A DNA stretch of 22,570 nt, from assembly GCA_020650975.1 (NCBI GenBank), contig JAIPMN010029654.1, positions 1 to 22,570 on the forward strand. The letters are read 5' to 3'. This DNA is from Apostichopus californicus (lineage: Eukaryota > Echinodermata > Holothuroidea > Aspidochirotida > Stichopodidae). The position numbers and the translations under genes were made by a program. Each line of letters opens with the position of its first letter. The stretch's first letter is position 1. Below, piece by piece: positions 18,701 through 22,570 of this stretch. Under the pieces are notes generated by a model. It searched no databases, was not told where the DNA came from, and saw only the letters and a program-made list of their open reading frames with translations.

Positions 18701-20578
18701 AGATTTTGTCATCTCAACAGTAGTTGTTGACTTGTTGAGGGAACCCCCCGTCTCCTAACATTTTTTTGGACAGGTGGACAGGTGACTAGGAAGGACCCAT
18801 CAGGTGAAATGAAAGTAAAATACATAAAAATGGCTCTTGTAGATGCAAAATAAAAATTTATAATGTTTAGTGAACAAGAGTGTACAGTTGAGATTGGTGC
18901 AGTAATTTAAGTACTGGAAACACCTATCATCAACAACCGTGACATCAACAACCGTGAAATCAACAACCGTGACACCAACAACCATGAGAGCCACATATTC
19001 CCTGCTGGTATGAACATTATCAAATAAACAAAAGAACATTTTTTCAATGTTTTGAGACTCTTTTACTGATTATTCAATTAAGCAATTTTTGACTTTTCAG
19101 GATGTTCCACGTTTAATGTTTCGATTACGTCAAACATAAATTAAATTTTAATGAGCATTATTTTCTCATTGAGTACTTAGTTTCTGATCTGTGTAATAAT
19201 TTCATCTTTCATGTTGTGTAATTGCTATGCCAAACTTTGTTGTTCATTCTCTACAACACTAAATGTTTGTCACCCTAAGCTTTGGAACATATGTTACAAT
19301 TTTATTTTACTAGAGCTTGAACAGTCCATTGTAGTATTGTACAATGAATTGTAGCTGTGTTGATTACATAATTGTATTGAGTTATGTGTAAATTTAATAT
19401 GTGTAAGTTTTATTTATTTGACATGAATGTTTTGTAATGTGGACATAAAGAAACTAATTCACGATCATAGAAGTTGTTTGGAGTCACAATTTTAGAAAAT
19501 GTTTATGACATAGTTAAAGCTTAGTCTAGAAAGTATGTAATTAACAAATTTGCTAATTATGATTTAATTATTAAGTTAGTGTTCATTATTAATCTTTTGA
19601 TTAGATGTAATAACCATAGATGAGCATTACTATACTGAAGGAGTTTAATTTTGATAATTATCCTATAATTAAATTGTAACTCTATAATGCTGCCAAATGT
19701 CCCAAATGAAACATGTCCCATTCAAAATTCCTTTTTTCACAAGATAACACCACAACGCAAATAGTATGATTTTGTTGTAAACCTTTACATGTATTTATGT
19801 CTACAAGTAAAATATCTATAACTGGTATCATTTAACAGCTGACTTGAAGAAATACTTTCAGGGAAAACCCACCATGAATGCTTTGTAGCAATAATTGTCA
19901 TTTTCTCTGGTCCCATACCTAACTCATATTACTTAGCCCCAAATCTTTAATTAATGGTCAACGAAGCTCAAATTTGCACAAAAAGTTTTCCATAACAATA
20001 ATCAACTACGTAATATTTAAAATTGTGAAAAGCTTTTTAACCCCAAAAAACACAGCACATTAAAAGTTTCTGTATGTCTCATGCGAAACGTGCGGATAAG
20101 CTTGGACTTGCCCGACACTGGTCTTCACATCCACAGCAAACAACACCTAGTGACCATTGTTTCAATATTAGTAGAGTAGAGATCAAAGTTGGTGAAAGAT
20201 TCAGCCATGATCAGATGTTGAAGCACTTTCTTCCAAAGATTTGGAGTGTTGATCACTCTACAACTCCTGCTTTGTAAACTCTTCCATCAATTCGAAACCT
20301 CTGTTGCTCTCCAAGACAACTTCATTTATATGTAATGTCTCCCTCTACTGACCAAGGTTTAATTCCTTACCTGTAGTCGATGAATCTGGTGATCAACACC
20401 ATCCACTATTGGACTAACGTATTCTTCATTGACGAGGTCTTGTTCCCGCTCTGCCAACCATTCTGCGAGATTTTCAGACTTTTCCCTAAGAGACTTGTGG
20501 TCCGTGACGACTTCTTCGACTCTGCCGATGTGTGATTTCAACCTTTGTTGAACTTCGCTCCATCTTGCTTGGGTGGCG
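1..20578 (-). CDS. Giant spectrin-repeat protein, nesprin-like (internal part of gene, 20 exons)
   Basis: This is one multi-exon gene, partial at both ends. Twenty exons were placed by hand from open frames, AG acceptors, GT donors and matching phases; together they give about 1,723 codons with no in-frame stop. The product is a run of roughly 13 spectrin-type repeats of about 100-110 residues, recognised by alternating amphipathic helices and helix-A signatures such as KTWLQKADELL, FHDALPIVKDWIDQA and CLDWLQQTKAML, followed by a Ser/Pro-rich non-repeat region. Proteins of this type are elongated linkers between actin, membranes and other cytoskeletal parts; nesprins join the nuclear envelope to the cytoskeleton. 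Actin-binding CH domains, a KASH segment, EF hands or a GAS2 domain would settle the family, but none is in the window. Nesprin is my preferred reading because the repeats are divergent; plakin is the alternative. The coding strand is supported throughout; family assignment is about 0.4. Confidence 0.88.
935..1057 (-). CDS. Exon 19: last spectrin helix A
   Basis: The acceptor is at 1058-1059 (GTCCACAG) and the donor GTTAGT at 929-934. It has 41 codons, phase 0 at both ends. YDQKIEDLSNKIKEAFDRE is helix A and LGPVDDLQQQLQKRE starts helix B. It is too short for a Met-led frame and was found from its splice sites and phase. Its upstream intron carries a duplication of the sequence next to its own acceptor. 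Confidence 0.82.
1058..1624 (-). other. Intron 18-19 with duplicated unit
   Basis: This 567-bp intron contains the two-copy duplication described separately (1070-1190 and 1191-1428). The rest (1429-1624) is AT-rich and shows nothing I can name. Confidence 0.8.
1070..1428. repeat. 121-bp tandem duplication, second copy interrupted by 117 bp
   Basis: Copy 1 is 1070-1190. Copy 2 is split: 1191-1221 matches 1070-1100 (29 of 31 bases), and 1339-1428 matches 1101-1190 (85 of 90). Bases 1222-1338 are extra. I see no convincing inverted ends or target duplication around the extra segment. Confidence 0.85.
1625..1840 (-). CDS. Exon 18: divergent spectrin repeat helices B and C
   Basis: The acceptor is at 1841-1842 and the donor GTATTG at 1619-1624. 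It has 72 codons, phase 0 at both ends. VVLDTVKKGDMELAKLSVTN is helix B, then comes a polar acidic loop (KPLEPGDGDDETFSPSL), then helix C (LELETLRDVVLQHGKILEES). The loop is longer and more acidic than in the other repeats. Confidence 0.83.
1841..2296 (-). other. Intron 17-18
   Basis: A 456-bp AT-rich intron. I see only the flanking splice sites and short runs such as repeated GCATTGCAT near 2207-2232. Confidence 0.75.
2297..2605 (-). CDS. Exon 17: one spectrin-repeat length (B-C-A)
   Basis: The acceptor is at 2606-2607 and the donor GTATGC at 2291-2296. It has 103 codons, phase 0 at both ends. Helices: LEELPDLAMKLNDLTSASED (B), HLEETVQDLKEAAEGRKQDL (C), WQNYDAEIQNLTRTIAGCK (A with Trp). It starts VVLEE; the next exon starts VVLDT. 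Confidence 0.87.
2606..3086 (-). other. Intron 16-17
   Basis: A 481-bp AT-rich intron. An open frame on the plus strand runs through part of it but has no coding character. I see nothing else. Confidence 0.75.
3087..3413 (-). CDS. Exon 16: one spectrin-repeat length (B-C-A)
   Basis: The acceptor is at 3414-3415 after a TTTCC tract and the donor GTATGA at 3081-3086. It has 109 codons, phase 0 at both ends, the same length as exon 9. Helices: CLLTLKKDFEPAQKLSDAI (B), VTEDLENLRREVDEVIEKTA (C), PWREFHDALPIVKDWIDQA (A, both Trp positions kept). It ends LITEHK, like the ALDEHK end of exon 9. The exon begins EKLKCLL, upstream of the first ATG of the frame. Confidence 0.88.
3414..3952 (-). other. 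Intron 15-16
   Basis: A 539-bp AT-rich intron with a poly-T run near 3807-3815. I see no gene or mobile element. Confidence 0.75.
3953..4255 (-). CDS. Exon 15: one spectrin-repeat length (B-C-A)
   Basis: The acceptor is at 4256-4257 and the donor GTGAGG at 3947-3952. It has 101 codons, phase 0 at both ends. Helices: LQDEIEPVLNQAKILSAQ (B), LALEAANISISDVFEKNSQE (C), REQREELKKKVVMVKKILEE (A, without Trp). The A-B loop contains an unusual hydrophobic run, EEIIIIDIPAAK. It ends AKHVVE. Confidence 0.86.
4256..4748 (-). other. Intron 14-15
   Basis: A 493-bp AT-rich intron with no recognisable element. A 108-codon plus-strand frame in it has AT-driven composition and no motif. Confidence 0.75.
4749..4935 (-). 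CDS. Exon 14: spectrin repeat helix C plus helix A
   Basis: The acceptor is at 4936-4937 (CTGCAG) and the donor GTGAGT at 4743-4748. It is 187 nt, phase 2 to phase 0. FSNHISETEREIKEELADRE is helix C; the following HSKTEAILEEVVKVQTRSD is helix A without Trp. It ends RRQVELK. It matches exon 7 in length, phases and intron position relative to the helix C tryptophan position. Confidence 0.84.
4936..5400 (-). other. Intron 13-14 with purine-rich tract
   Basis: A 465-bp intron. Its middle is the purine-rich tract at 5071-5195, described separately; the remainder is ordinary AT-rich sequence. Confidence 0.75.
5071..5195. repeat. Polypurine/polypyrimidine tract
   Basis: About 125 bases in which the plus strand is largely A and G (GGGAAGAAAGGAGCGAGGGG and similar) with few interruptions, clearly set apart from its AT-rich surroundings. 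In the transcript sense it is a long pyrimidine tract, about 120 bases or more upstream of the exon 14 donor-side boundary of this intron rather than next to the exon 14 acceptor of the next one. Confidence 0.75.
5401..5549 (-). CDS. Exon 13: spectrin repeat helix B
   Basis: The acceptor is at 5550-5551 and the donor is the full consensus GTAAGT at 5395-5400. Forty-nine codons plus two bases. EVKPTIQDCTQGVDTLKKAH is helix B; FDEKLESLAKQAK starts helix C. The final CA joins G of exon 14 to give Gln. No Met-initiated frame of useful size covers this exon; it was found from the splice signals and phases. Confidence 0.82.
6192..6199. repeat. Left target-site duplication of the hAT-type element
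   Basis: ATAAAGAC directly abuts the left end of the element at 6200. Confidence 0.9.
6200..6791. mobile_element. Non-autonomous hAT-type transposon (MITE-like), 592 bp
   Basis: The left end reads CAGGCCTCAACAAAT and the complement of the right end CAGGCCTCGACAAAT, a terminal inverted repeat with one mismatch in 15. A perfect 8-bp target duplication, ATAAAGAC, flanks the element at 6192-6199 and 6792-6799. Ends beginning CAG and an 8-bp duplication are hallmarks of the hAT superfamily. Subterminal sequence is rich in short CTCGCC/GGCGA motifs in both orientations (for example CTCGCCAACTGGCGACC on the left and CGCCATTGGCGAGTTGGCG on the right), which could be transposase sites. The interior has no substantial open frame, so it would depend on a partner element for movement. 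Confidence 0.92.
6792..6799. repeat. Right target-site duplication of the hAT-type element
   Basis: ATAAAGAC directly follows the right end at 6791 and is identical to 6192-6199. Confidence 0.9.
6964..7290 (-). CDS. Exon 12: one spectrin-repeat length (B-C-A)
   Basis: The acceptor is at 7291-7292 (CTGCAG) and the donor GTTAGT at 6958-6963. It has 109 codons, phase 0 at both ends. Helices: DLNSRLLSAENGFDQVKDAV (B), RRDSVETHFRDVQTGVRNDL (C), FDTWKKYEDSLEQTEDNL (A). It ends ALEEIE. The downstream intron carries the hAT-type element. Confidence 0.87.
7385..7560. repeat. Degenerate CCCACCA-rich minisatellite
   Basis: Variants of (T/A)CA(A/G)CCCACCA recur near 7437, 7461, 7490 and 7510 with irregular spacing and similar intervening ACTTAC/CATTTC words. 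The pattern suggests a decayed short tandem array; the period is not regular enough for me to state a unit. Confidence 0.5.
7620..7898. repeat. Dispersed direct repeats in intron 11-12
   Basis: Bases 7620-7669 and 7826-7877 share a diverged ~50-bp segment ending in GCAAAATATAAATATTTTT. Inside the same stretch GTAGA(T/C)GTATTAAATCATCC occurs at 7814-7833 and again at 7879-7898. The arrangement looks like repeated local duplication. Confidence 0.75.
8012..8332 (-). CDS. Exon 11: one spectrin-repeat length (B-C-A)
   Basis: The acceptor is at 8333-8334 and the donor GTTAGA at 8006-8011. It has 107 codons, phase 0 at both ends. Helices: YQAKLTSLNALAQELSPTI (B), NVEENITHLNQHFPKTTATV (C), AWQDFNHRCEELEDLSQEV (A; the Trp sits at its start rather than in its second half). 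It ends NKQLTE and reads into exon 12. Confidence 0.87.
8333..8822 (-). other. Intron 10-11
   Basis: A 490-bp AT-rich intron with no recognisable element. Confidence 0.75.
8823..9146 (-). CDS. Exon 10: one spectrin-repeat length (B-C-A)
   Basis: The acceptor is at 9147-9148 and the donor GTGTGT, inside a short CA run, at 8817-8822. It has 108 codons, phase 0 at both ends. The ATG at its first codon is internal, not a start: it follows an acceptor and continues exon 9. Helices: IEEGLKKSQGLIITTKAKY (B), HLQDSLETIDALHSEILRLE (C), YSDLIDDIKTWLQKADELL (A with Trp). Confidence 0.88.
9147..9715 (-). other. Intron 9-10
   Basis: A 569-bp AT-rich intron with no recognisable element. The exon 9 reading frame stays open for about 28 codons past its donor, but the sequence there is not repeat-like. 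Confidence 0.75.
9716..10042 (-). CDS. Exon 9: one spectrin-repeat length (B-C-A)
   Basis: The acceptor AG is at 10043-10044, with a TTTTG-repeat pyrimidine tract upstream; the donor GTAGTA is at 9710-9715. It has 109 codons, phase 0 at both ends. Helices: VELLLNSLPLLETLTQEI (B), KLKNKLEELMRSLQQQVEVL (C), DVTRCLDWLQQTKAMLEE (A, with the conserved Trp). It ends ALDEHK, the loop position between helices A and B at which most introns of this gene fall. The open frame runs on past both splice sites. Confidence 0.88.
10043..10593 (-). other. Intron 8-9
   Basis: A 551-bp AT-rich intron. Next to exon 9 it carries an AAAAC repeat on the plus strand (10060-10076), which serves as the pyrimidine tract of the acceptor in the transcript sense. 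I see nothing else. Confidence 0.75.
10594..10899 (-). CDS. Exon 8: one spectrin-repeat length (B-C-A)
   Basis: The donor GTGAGC is at 10588-10593. The preferred acceptor AG is at 10900-10901 after a run of T and C, giving 102 codons in phase 0. A second in-frame AG nine bases inside (exon end 10890) would remove three residues; the longer form aligns better with the start of exon 11 (NLQEQ against KLQSQ). Helices: ASLQPHLNNINTLQVWM (B), GLDSTMHELYNNLEEDK (C), RQEFADRVAITRNNIEE (A). Confidence 0.84.
10900..11864 (-). other. Intron 7-8
   Basis: A 965-bp AT-rich intron. Two plus-strand frames (about 60-70 codons at 11124-11336 and 11609-11794) lack coding character. TCTATAGTATTGCAGATCTATAGTAT near 11508-11532 is a short local duplication, TCTATAGTAT twice. 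No element was recognised. Confidence 0.7.
11865..12051 (-). CDS. Exon 7: spectrin repeat helix C plus helix A
   Basis: The acceptor is at 12052-12053 and the donor GTATGT at 11859-11864. It is 187 nt, phase 2 to phase 0: one base plus 62 codons. VCNAAITNQNILSNAVEER is helix C without Trp, and INYESQMRFLSEALSELE is helix A, also without Trp. It ends EERLEQVK. Length and phases are identical to exon 14, and the split codon falls at the residue before the helix C tryptophan position in both. Confidence 0.84.
12052..12454 (-). other. Intron 6-7
   Basis: A 403-bp AT-rich intron. CCAAATGTTAT occurs twice about 20 bases apart near 12190-12222. I see nothing else. Confidence 0.7.
12455..12597 (-). 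CDS. Exon 6: spectrin repeat helix B
   Basis: The acceptor is at 12598-12599 and the donor GTGAGC at 12449-12454. Forty-seven codons plus two bases. VICEEAEEFNKLLDNI is helix B; SPDEEAKLDEKVEKLQ begins helix C. The final AG joins the first base of exon 7 to give an Arg codon. Its size and phases resemble exon 13 (149 nt). Confidence 0.82.
12598..13078 (-). other. Intron 5-6
   Basis: A 481-bp intron, AT-rich except for a run of 11 C at 12953-12963 within a C/T-rich patch. No element was recognised. Confidence 0.75.
13079..13284 (-). CDS. Exon 5: spectrin repeat helix C plus helix A
   Basis: The acceptor is at 13285-13286 and the donor GTGAGA at 13073-13078. Two bases complete the codon split with exon 4, then 68 codons follow. 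IHERYRKLLKDITGVLDHL is helix C with RY in the RW position, a pattern I associate with nesprin repeats. SFETDVSKLEKWLEVSEP is the next helix A with its Trp. It ends NAMQ in phase 0, between helices A and B. Confidence 0.85.
13355..13548 (+). mobile_element. Probable 3' end of a non-LTR retrotransposon
   Basis: A GC-mixed stretch passes into a T/A-rich segment, then AATAAA at 13524-13529, then a (TTAC)3 tail at 13533-13544. A poly(A)-like signal followed by a short microsatellite tail is typical of 3' ends of several LINE families in invertebrates. No reverse-transcriptase coding remains and I could not define the 5' limit or a target duplication, so this is a tentative call. Confidence 0.4.
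13577..13912. repeat. Tandem array, about 3 copies of a ~100-122-bp unit
   Basis: Units start near 13577, 13681 and 13803, and a fourth begins and stops at about 13901. Shared words include AATGGTC(A/C)(C/A)AAACAAT, CTCACATAGG, TACATGTCAA, GCCATAT, GATATCATG and TTACAGGCTCAC. Copy 2 has an extra ~15 bases before GATATCATG compared with copy 1, and copy 3 lacks that part. Plus-strand open frames through the array are by-products of the repeat. Confidence 0.85.
14300..14420 (-). CDS. Exon 4: spectrin repeat helix B
   Basis: The acceptor is at 14421-14422 and the donor GTATTG at 14294-14299. Forty codons plus one base. AAQDRIRSYQPEVDRL is helix B, and the acidic stretch around EVCHEEDKEQIQPEVT leads into helix C. 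The last base G joins AC at the start of exon 5 to make an Asp codon. That exact phase match, across a 1-kb intron full of repeats, is the main support for both exons. Confidence 0.8.
14421..15494 (-). other. Intron 3-4 with an imperfect hairpin
   Basis: A 1,074-bp AT-rich intron. Apart from the hairpin at 14755-14819, described separately, I see only ordinary sequence. Confidence 0.75.
14755..14819. other. 65-nt imperfect hairpin, precursor-microRNA-like
   Basis: Arms 14755-14780 and 14794-14819 pair over 26 positions with four spaced mismatches and no bulge; the loop is 13 bases (14781-14793). The pairing includes GGATC, TTT and CAGAGGC blocks. The hairpin is more GC-rich than the intron around it. 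Length, loop and mismatch spacing suit a microRNA precursor, but the same shape could be a short fold-back element. Because it is nearly palindromic the strand cannot be told. Confidence 0.5.
15495..15614 (-). CDS. Exon 3: spectrin repeat helix A
   Basis: The acceptor is at 15615-15616 after a short pyrimidine run; the donor GTACAT (15489-15494) is weak. It has 40 codons, phase 0 at both ends. EFWKIYVKCNKWITETEQ has the W...W spacing of a spectrin helix A, followed by a loop and DLIKQIFEVK, the start of helix B. The frame extends beyond the exon on both sides without support, so the splice sites, not the open frame, set its limits. Confidence 0.75.
15615..16070 (-). other. Intron 2-3
   Basis: A 456-bp intron. 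Bases 15895-16045 are C-rich, with CCCCAACCCCC-like runs and CACATCA(C/T)AAG(C/T)TAGT(T/C)C at about 15955-15972 and 16025-16042, a diverged short duplication. No element was recognised. Confidence 0.7.
16071..16274 (-). CDS. Exon 2: spectrin repeat helices B and C
   Basis: The acceptor is at 16275-16276 and the donor GTAAGA at 16065-16070. It has 68 codons, phase 0 at both ends. It begins DVTDGLQNRRATF, continuing the helix B that starts at the end of exon 1, and contains the helix C stretch LTNIEKQLHRLDPIIKERS, in which the usual Trp is absent. It ends ALTERK, just before the helix A encoded by exon 3. Helix spacing across the 4.1-kb intron is normal, so no exon seems to be missing between exons 1 and 2. 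Confidence 0.85.
18159..20089. repeat. Scattered GTCCCATRCRAAAC-like motif, about six copies
   Basis: Occurrences are at 18159-18172, 18343-18356 (inverted), 19699-19712, 19715-19728, 19910-19923 and 20076-20089, with one to several changes each. Copies 1 and 2 face each other and share flanking ATTTGTCCC. I do not know what it is; remnants of one decayed element is a possible reading. Confidence 0.4.
18928..18987. repeat. 15-bp minisatellite, four copies
   Basis: CATCAACAACCGTGA repeats four times with single-base changes (18928-18942, 18943-18957, 18958-18972, 18973-18987). The minus-strand translation gives a V-T-V-V-D-like repeat, but this is intronic and not a gene. Confidence 0.9.
20371..20578 (-). 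CDS. Exon 1 of window: spectrin repeat helix C plus helix A
   Basis: The acceptor AG is at 20579-20580 and the donor GTAAGG at 20365-20370. The exon starts in phase 2: one base completes a codon, then 69 full codons follow. ARWSEVQQRL carries the conserved Trp of a spectrin helix C, and LAEWLAEREQDL is the helix A of the next repeat. It ends HRLQ in phase 0 and reads smoothly into exon 2. The preceding exon lies beyond the window, so the repeat it starts in is incomplete here. Confidence 0.85.
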
Positions 20579-21967
20579 CTGCAAGAAAAAAATGGAATTT
20601 TAAAAAACAATAAGAATAACATAGAAGCAGATGTTAAACAGACTTTACTTTCTTGAAAATTTATAAAACTCCATTTCTATAATAACACAGAGAAAAATTG
20701 GTTTAAACTTTAAATTCTACTTGGTTCCGCATGATTGTAGTACTATCTAAGACTTGTCGACCCTAATCAAAATGAATATTCATGTATCCTGGAAGTCATA
20801 CAAAATAATGCACTTCATTTTATAACTTTTCCTTTTCTGTGGTTAGAGATTGGAGCAGGGAGTGAACAGCTTGTAGGAAATGTTGAAAAACAATTCCTTC
20901 AAAATTTGGGCTAACTTACGTTCAGGACATTGAAAGACAATATGTCAAAGCAAGTTTTAGAGAATATTTAAAGACATTGTTTCCTAAGGGACAGTGGAAG
21001 GAAACTAAAGTAGCTATGTTGGGTATCATTTTGTTCAACATCTTTGACTTTTAACTGAGACCTTAACTGAGGTTTCCTCAGGTACATCAAAAAGTGAAAT
21101 ATTAGGTACTTTCCAAAGCTTAACTTAAATGTGCTCTATTATCCAATAATTCTTCACATGGATAACAATGAACAATATGGTGACATATGAGATGTACGAT
21201 TGATCGAACAATCACTGCATCGATAAGCTGCATATGCAAATGAAATACAATAAAAGATTGCAAGATTTAATTAAACCATGTTTTTATGTCTCATTGCATC
21301 TGCAAATGAAAGTTTGCAACATTTTGTTTATTTCTATTGCTATCAGTAATTAGATGTTTGAGATTAATAAAATGATTACTAGAAATCTTGATAATATTTG
21401 GGTCTTTCCATAGAAAACTCTTCATGATACTATAAAATTTTGAAATGTGGAAAATACTAAAATTGCAGACCAAAAAAACATCATTTTTTAATTTTGTGAC
21501 CAAGAGGGTAATCAGAGCAAATCATTGTCATAGTAACATAGTTTTACATAATTAAGGTAAGACTTTGGGTCTTTGGTACTTTTTTCATACTTTAAACTTT
21601 AATTATCTTGAGTGTATTACAGTAGGTGATTTCTTTTACATAGAGGATAATTCATCTGACATCAGACAGTTTCTGACATTGAATGGTCTGAGTGGTCTGT
21701 CCATGAGTTTATCAGTATTTACATTTCCAAGAAGTAACCATAAGGCAAGTCATATTTATAATCTTGCTCATTGTTGCCAAAACAAAACGAAACAAAAATT
21801 ATTTTTTTTAGAAAACTTGGCTTTCCTTCAAATCATGATAAGTCTTTCCAACAATTTATTTTCTTAATCCCTCTGAAAAATTTTTTGGTGGAATTTTTTT
21901 CAACGAGTCACTCACCGTAGCATGCACCATTTGTCTGATATTCAGAGTAAACTTTTTATTGCTAAGA

Positions 21968-22196
21968 ATCAGTTTACTTGAGAGCAGTATAGAATCTTTT
22001 GAAAACATCATTAAACTTATCTTACACTGAACTTTAATAAAGGGGAAATATCTGAGAAAAACAGTTTTGGTAAATCTTTATTGATAATAGATCAAACTAT
22101 TTGAAGGCAGTATAGAATCTTTTGAAAACATCATTAAATTTATTGTAAACTGAACTTTAATAAAGGGGAAATATCTGAGAAAAACAGTTTTGTTAA
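21968..22196. repeat. Tandem duplication, period 123 bp
   Basis: Two copies, 21968-22073 and 22091-22196, share GCAGTATAGAATCTTTTGAA and TTTAATAAAGGGGAAATATC with few changes. The first occurrence of GCAGTATAG is at 21984, the second at 22107. The duplicated block contains AATAAAGGGG but no other sign of a mobile element. Confidence 0.88.
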
Positions 22197-22522
22197 GAGT
22201 GGTTCGTTTTCAGCGACAGCTACTTGCCAATTGTTTTCACAATGAAACATTTTGCTTGATCGGCAAAAATTTGAAGCTGCATTTGATAATGGTTCACAGA
22301 ACAGGCACAGTGTACTTTTTGCAAGGTCATGAATTTACACTACAAACCGTACCAGACTTGCATTGCGGCTTGTCCCCACCATGTGGAGGTTTGTGATCAA
22401 GTAACTATGGGTGTAGGTACCGGTGCATGTAGCTGGCACATTGAGTGCTGCACTCTTACTAACTCTACAGATAAAGGGGAATACAACTTGTAGTTGATTG
22501 TACTTCTGCTGTGAAACTTGTA

Positions 22523-22570
22523 CTATATATATATATGTATATGTATATGAATATATATATATATATATAT
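22523..22570. repeat. (TA)n microsatellite with TATG interruptions
   Basis: Alternating T and A with occasional G, running off the window end, so its full length is unknown. Confidence 0.9.

Larger units (their letters stand above)
16275..20370 (-). other. Intron 1-2, the largest complete intron (4.1 kb)
   Basis: Helix spacing between exons 1 and 2 shows that no coding exon is missing from it. It holds a run of 14 C at 16474-16487, a C-rich patch near 18473-18496, a 15-bp minisatellite at 18928-18987 and a scattered GTCCCATRCRAAAC-like motif between 18159 and 20089. Plus-strand frames such as 17181-17393 and 20074-20277 have no motif I recognise. Most of the rest is AT-rich. Confidence 0.75.
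20579..22570 (-). other. Part of the intron upstream of exon 1
   Basis: At least 1,992 bp of non-coding sequence on the 5' side of the first exon in the window. It holds the 123-bp-period duplication at 21968-22196 and the (TA)n run at the window end. No further spectrin-like exon with proper splice sites was found. Confidence 0.7.

Noticed and set aside
18800-19039. Minus-strand frame with a V-T-V-V-D repeat
   Set aside because: The repeat comes from the 15-bp minisatellite; there are no splice sites fitting the gene and exons 1 and 2 already join correctly.
20074-20277. 67-codon plus-strand frame with mixed composition
   Set aside because: It is the most protein-like intronic frame, but no motif, splice signal or upstream exon supports it. 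A protein search would be decisive.
22190-22396. 68-codon plus-strand frame
   Set aside because: It starts in the tandem duplication and has no recognisable domain; too short to support.
1-22570. CRISPR arrays, operons, ribosome binding sites, tRNA or rRNA genes
   Set aside because: The window is an intron-rich animal gene; I saw no regularly spaced identical repeats and no recognisable tRNA or rRNA sequence.

Overview
The window is a stretch of animal nuclear DNA. It is AT-rich, intron-rich and read almost entirely from the minus strand. It holds the middle part of one very large gene: 20 consecutive minus-strand coding exons (20371-20578 down to 1-763, about 5.17 kb of coding sequence, about 1,723 codons), all joined by GT-AG introns whose phases fit. 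The product is a long chain of spectrin-type three-helix repeats (about 13) that ends in a non-repetitive, charged, Ser/Pro-rich region. No start codon, stop codon, promoter or poly(A) site of this gene lies in the window, so it continues beyond both ends.

The repeats are divergent, with many lacking the canonical helix tryptophan. This fits a giant nesprin (SYNE/MSP-300-like) rod best, with a plakin such as MACF1/dystonin as the alternative. I cannot settle this from the sequence alone and give no gene symbol. The short exons, compact but transposon-bearing introns and absence of vertebrate-type SINEs suggest an invertebrate, possibly a marine deuterostome or lophotrochozoan. That is inference.

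Layout from the 5' end of the gene (high coordinates) to the 3' end: 20579-22570 is upstream intron with a 123-bp tandem duplication and a (TA)n end. Exon 1 (20371-20578) is followed by the largest complete intron, 4.1 kb, with a 15-bp minisatellite and a dispersed GTCCCATRCRAAAC-like motif. Exons 2-7 (16274-11865) split each repeat over several exons. Exons 8-12 and 15-17 each carry about one repeat length (102-109 codons, phase 0). Exons 18-19 carry the last complete repeat and helix A of a final, incomplete one. Exon 20 (1-763) opens with a last helical stretch and then turns into the disordered region.

Introns hold a 592-bp non-autonomous hAT-type element with a perfect 8-bp target duplication (6200-6791), a likely retrotransposon 3' tail and tandem array (about 13355-13912), a 65-nt imperfect hairpin (14755-14819), and several local duplications. 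I see no new biological system. The points most worth a second look are the repeated exon-length and phase pattern inside the rod, the hAT element, the hairpin, and the change of protein character in exon 20.
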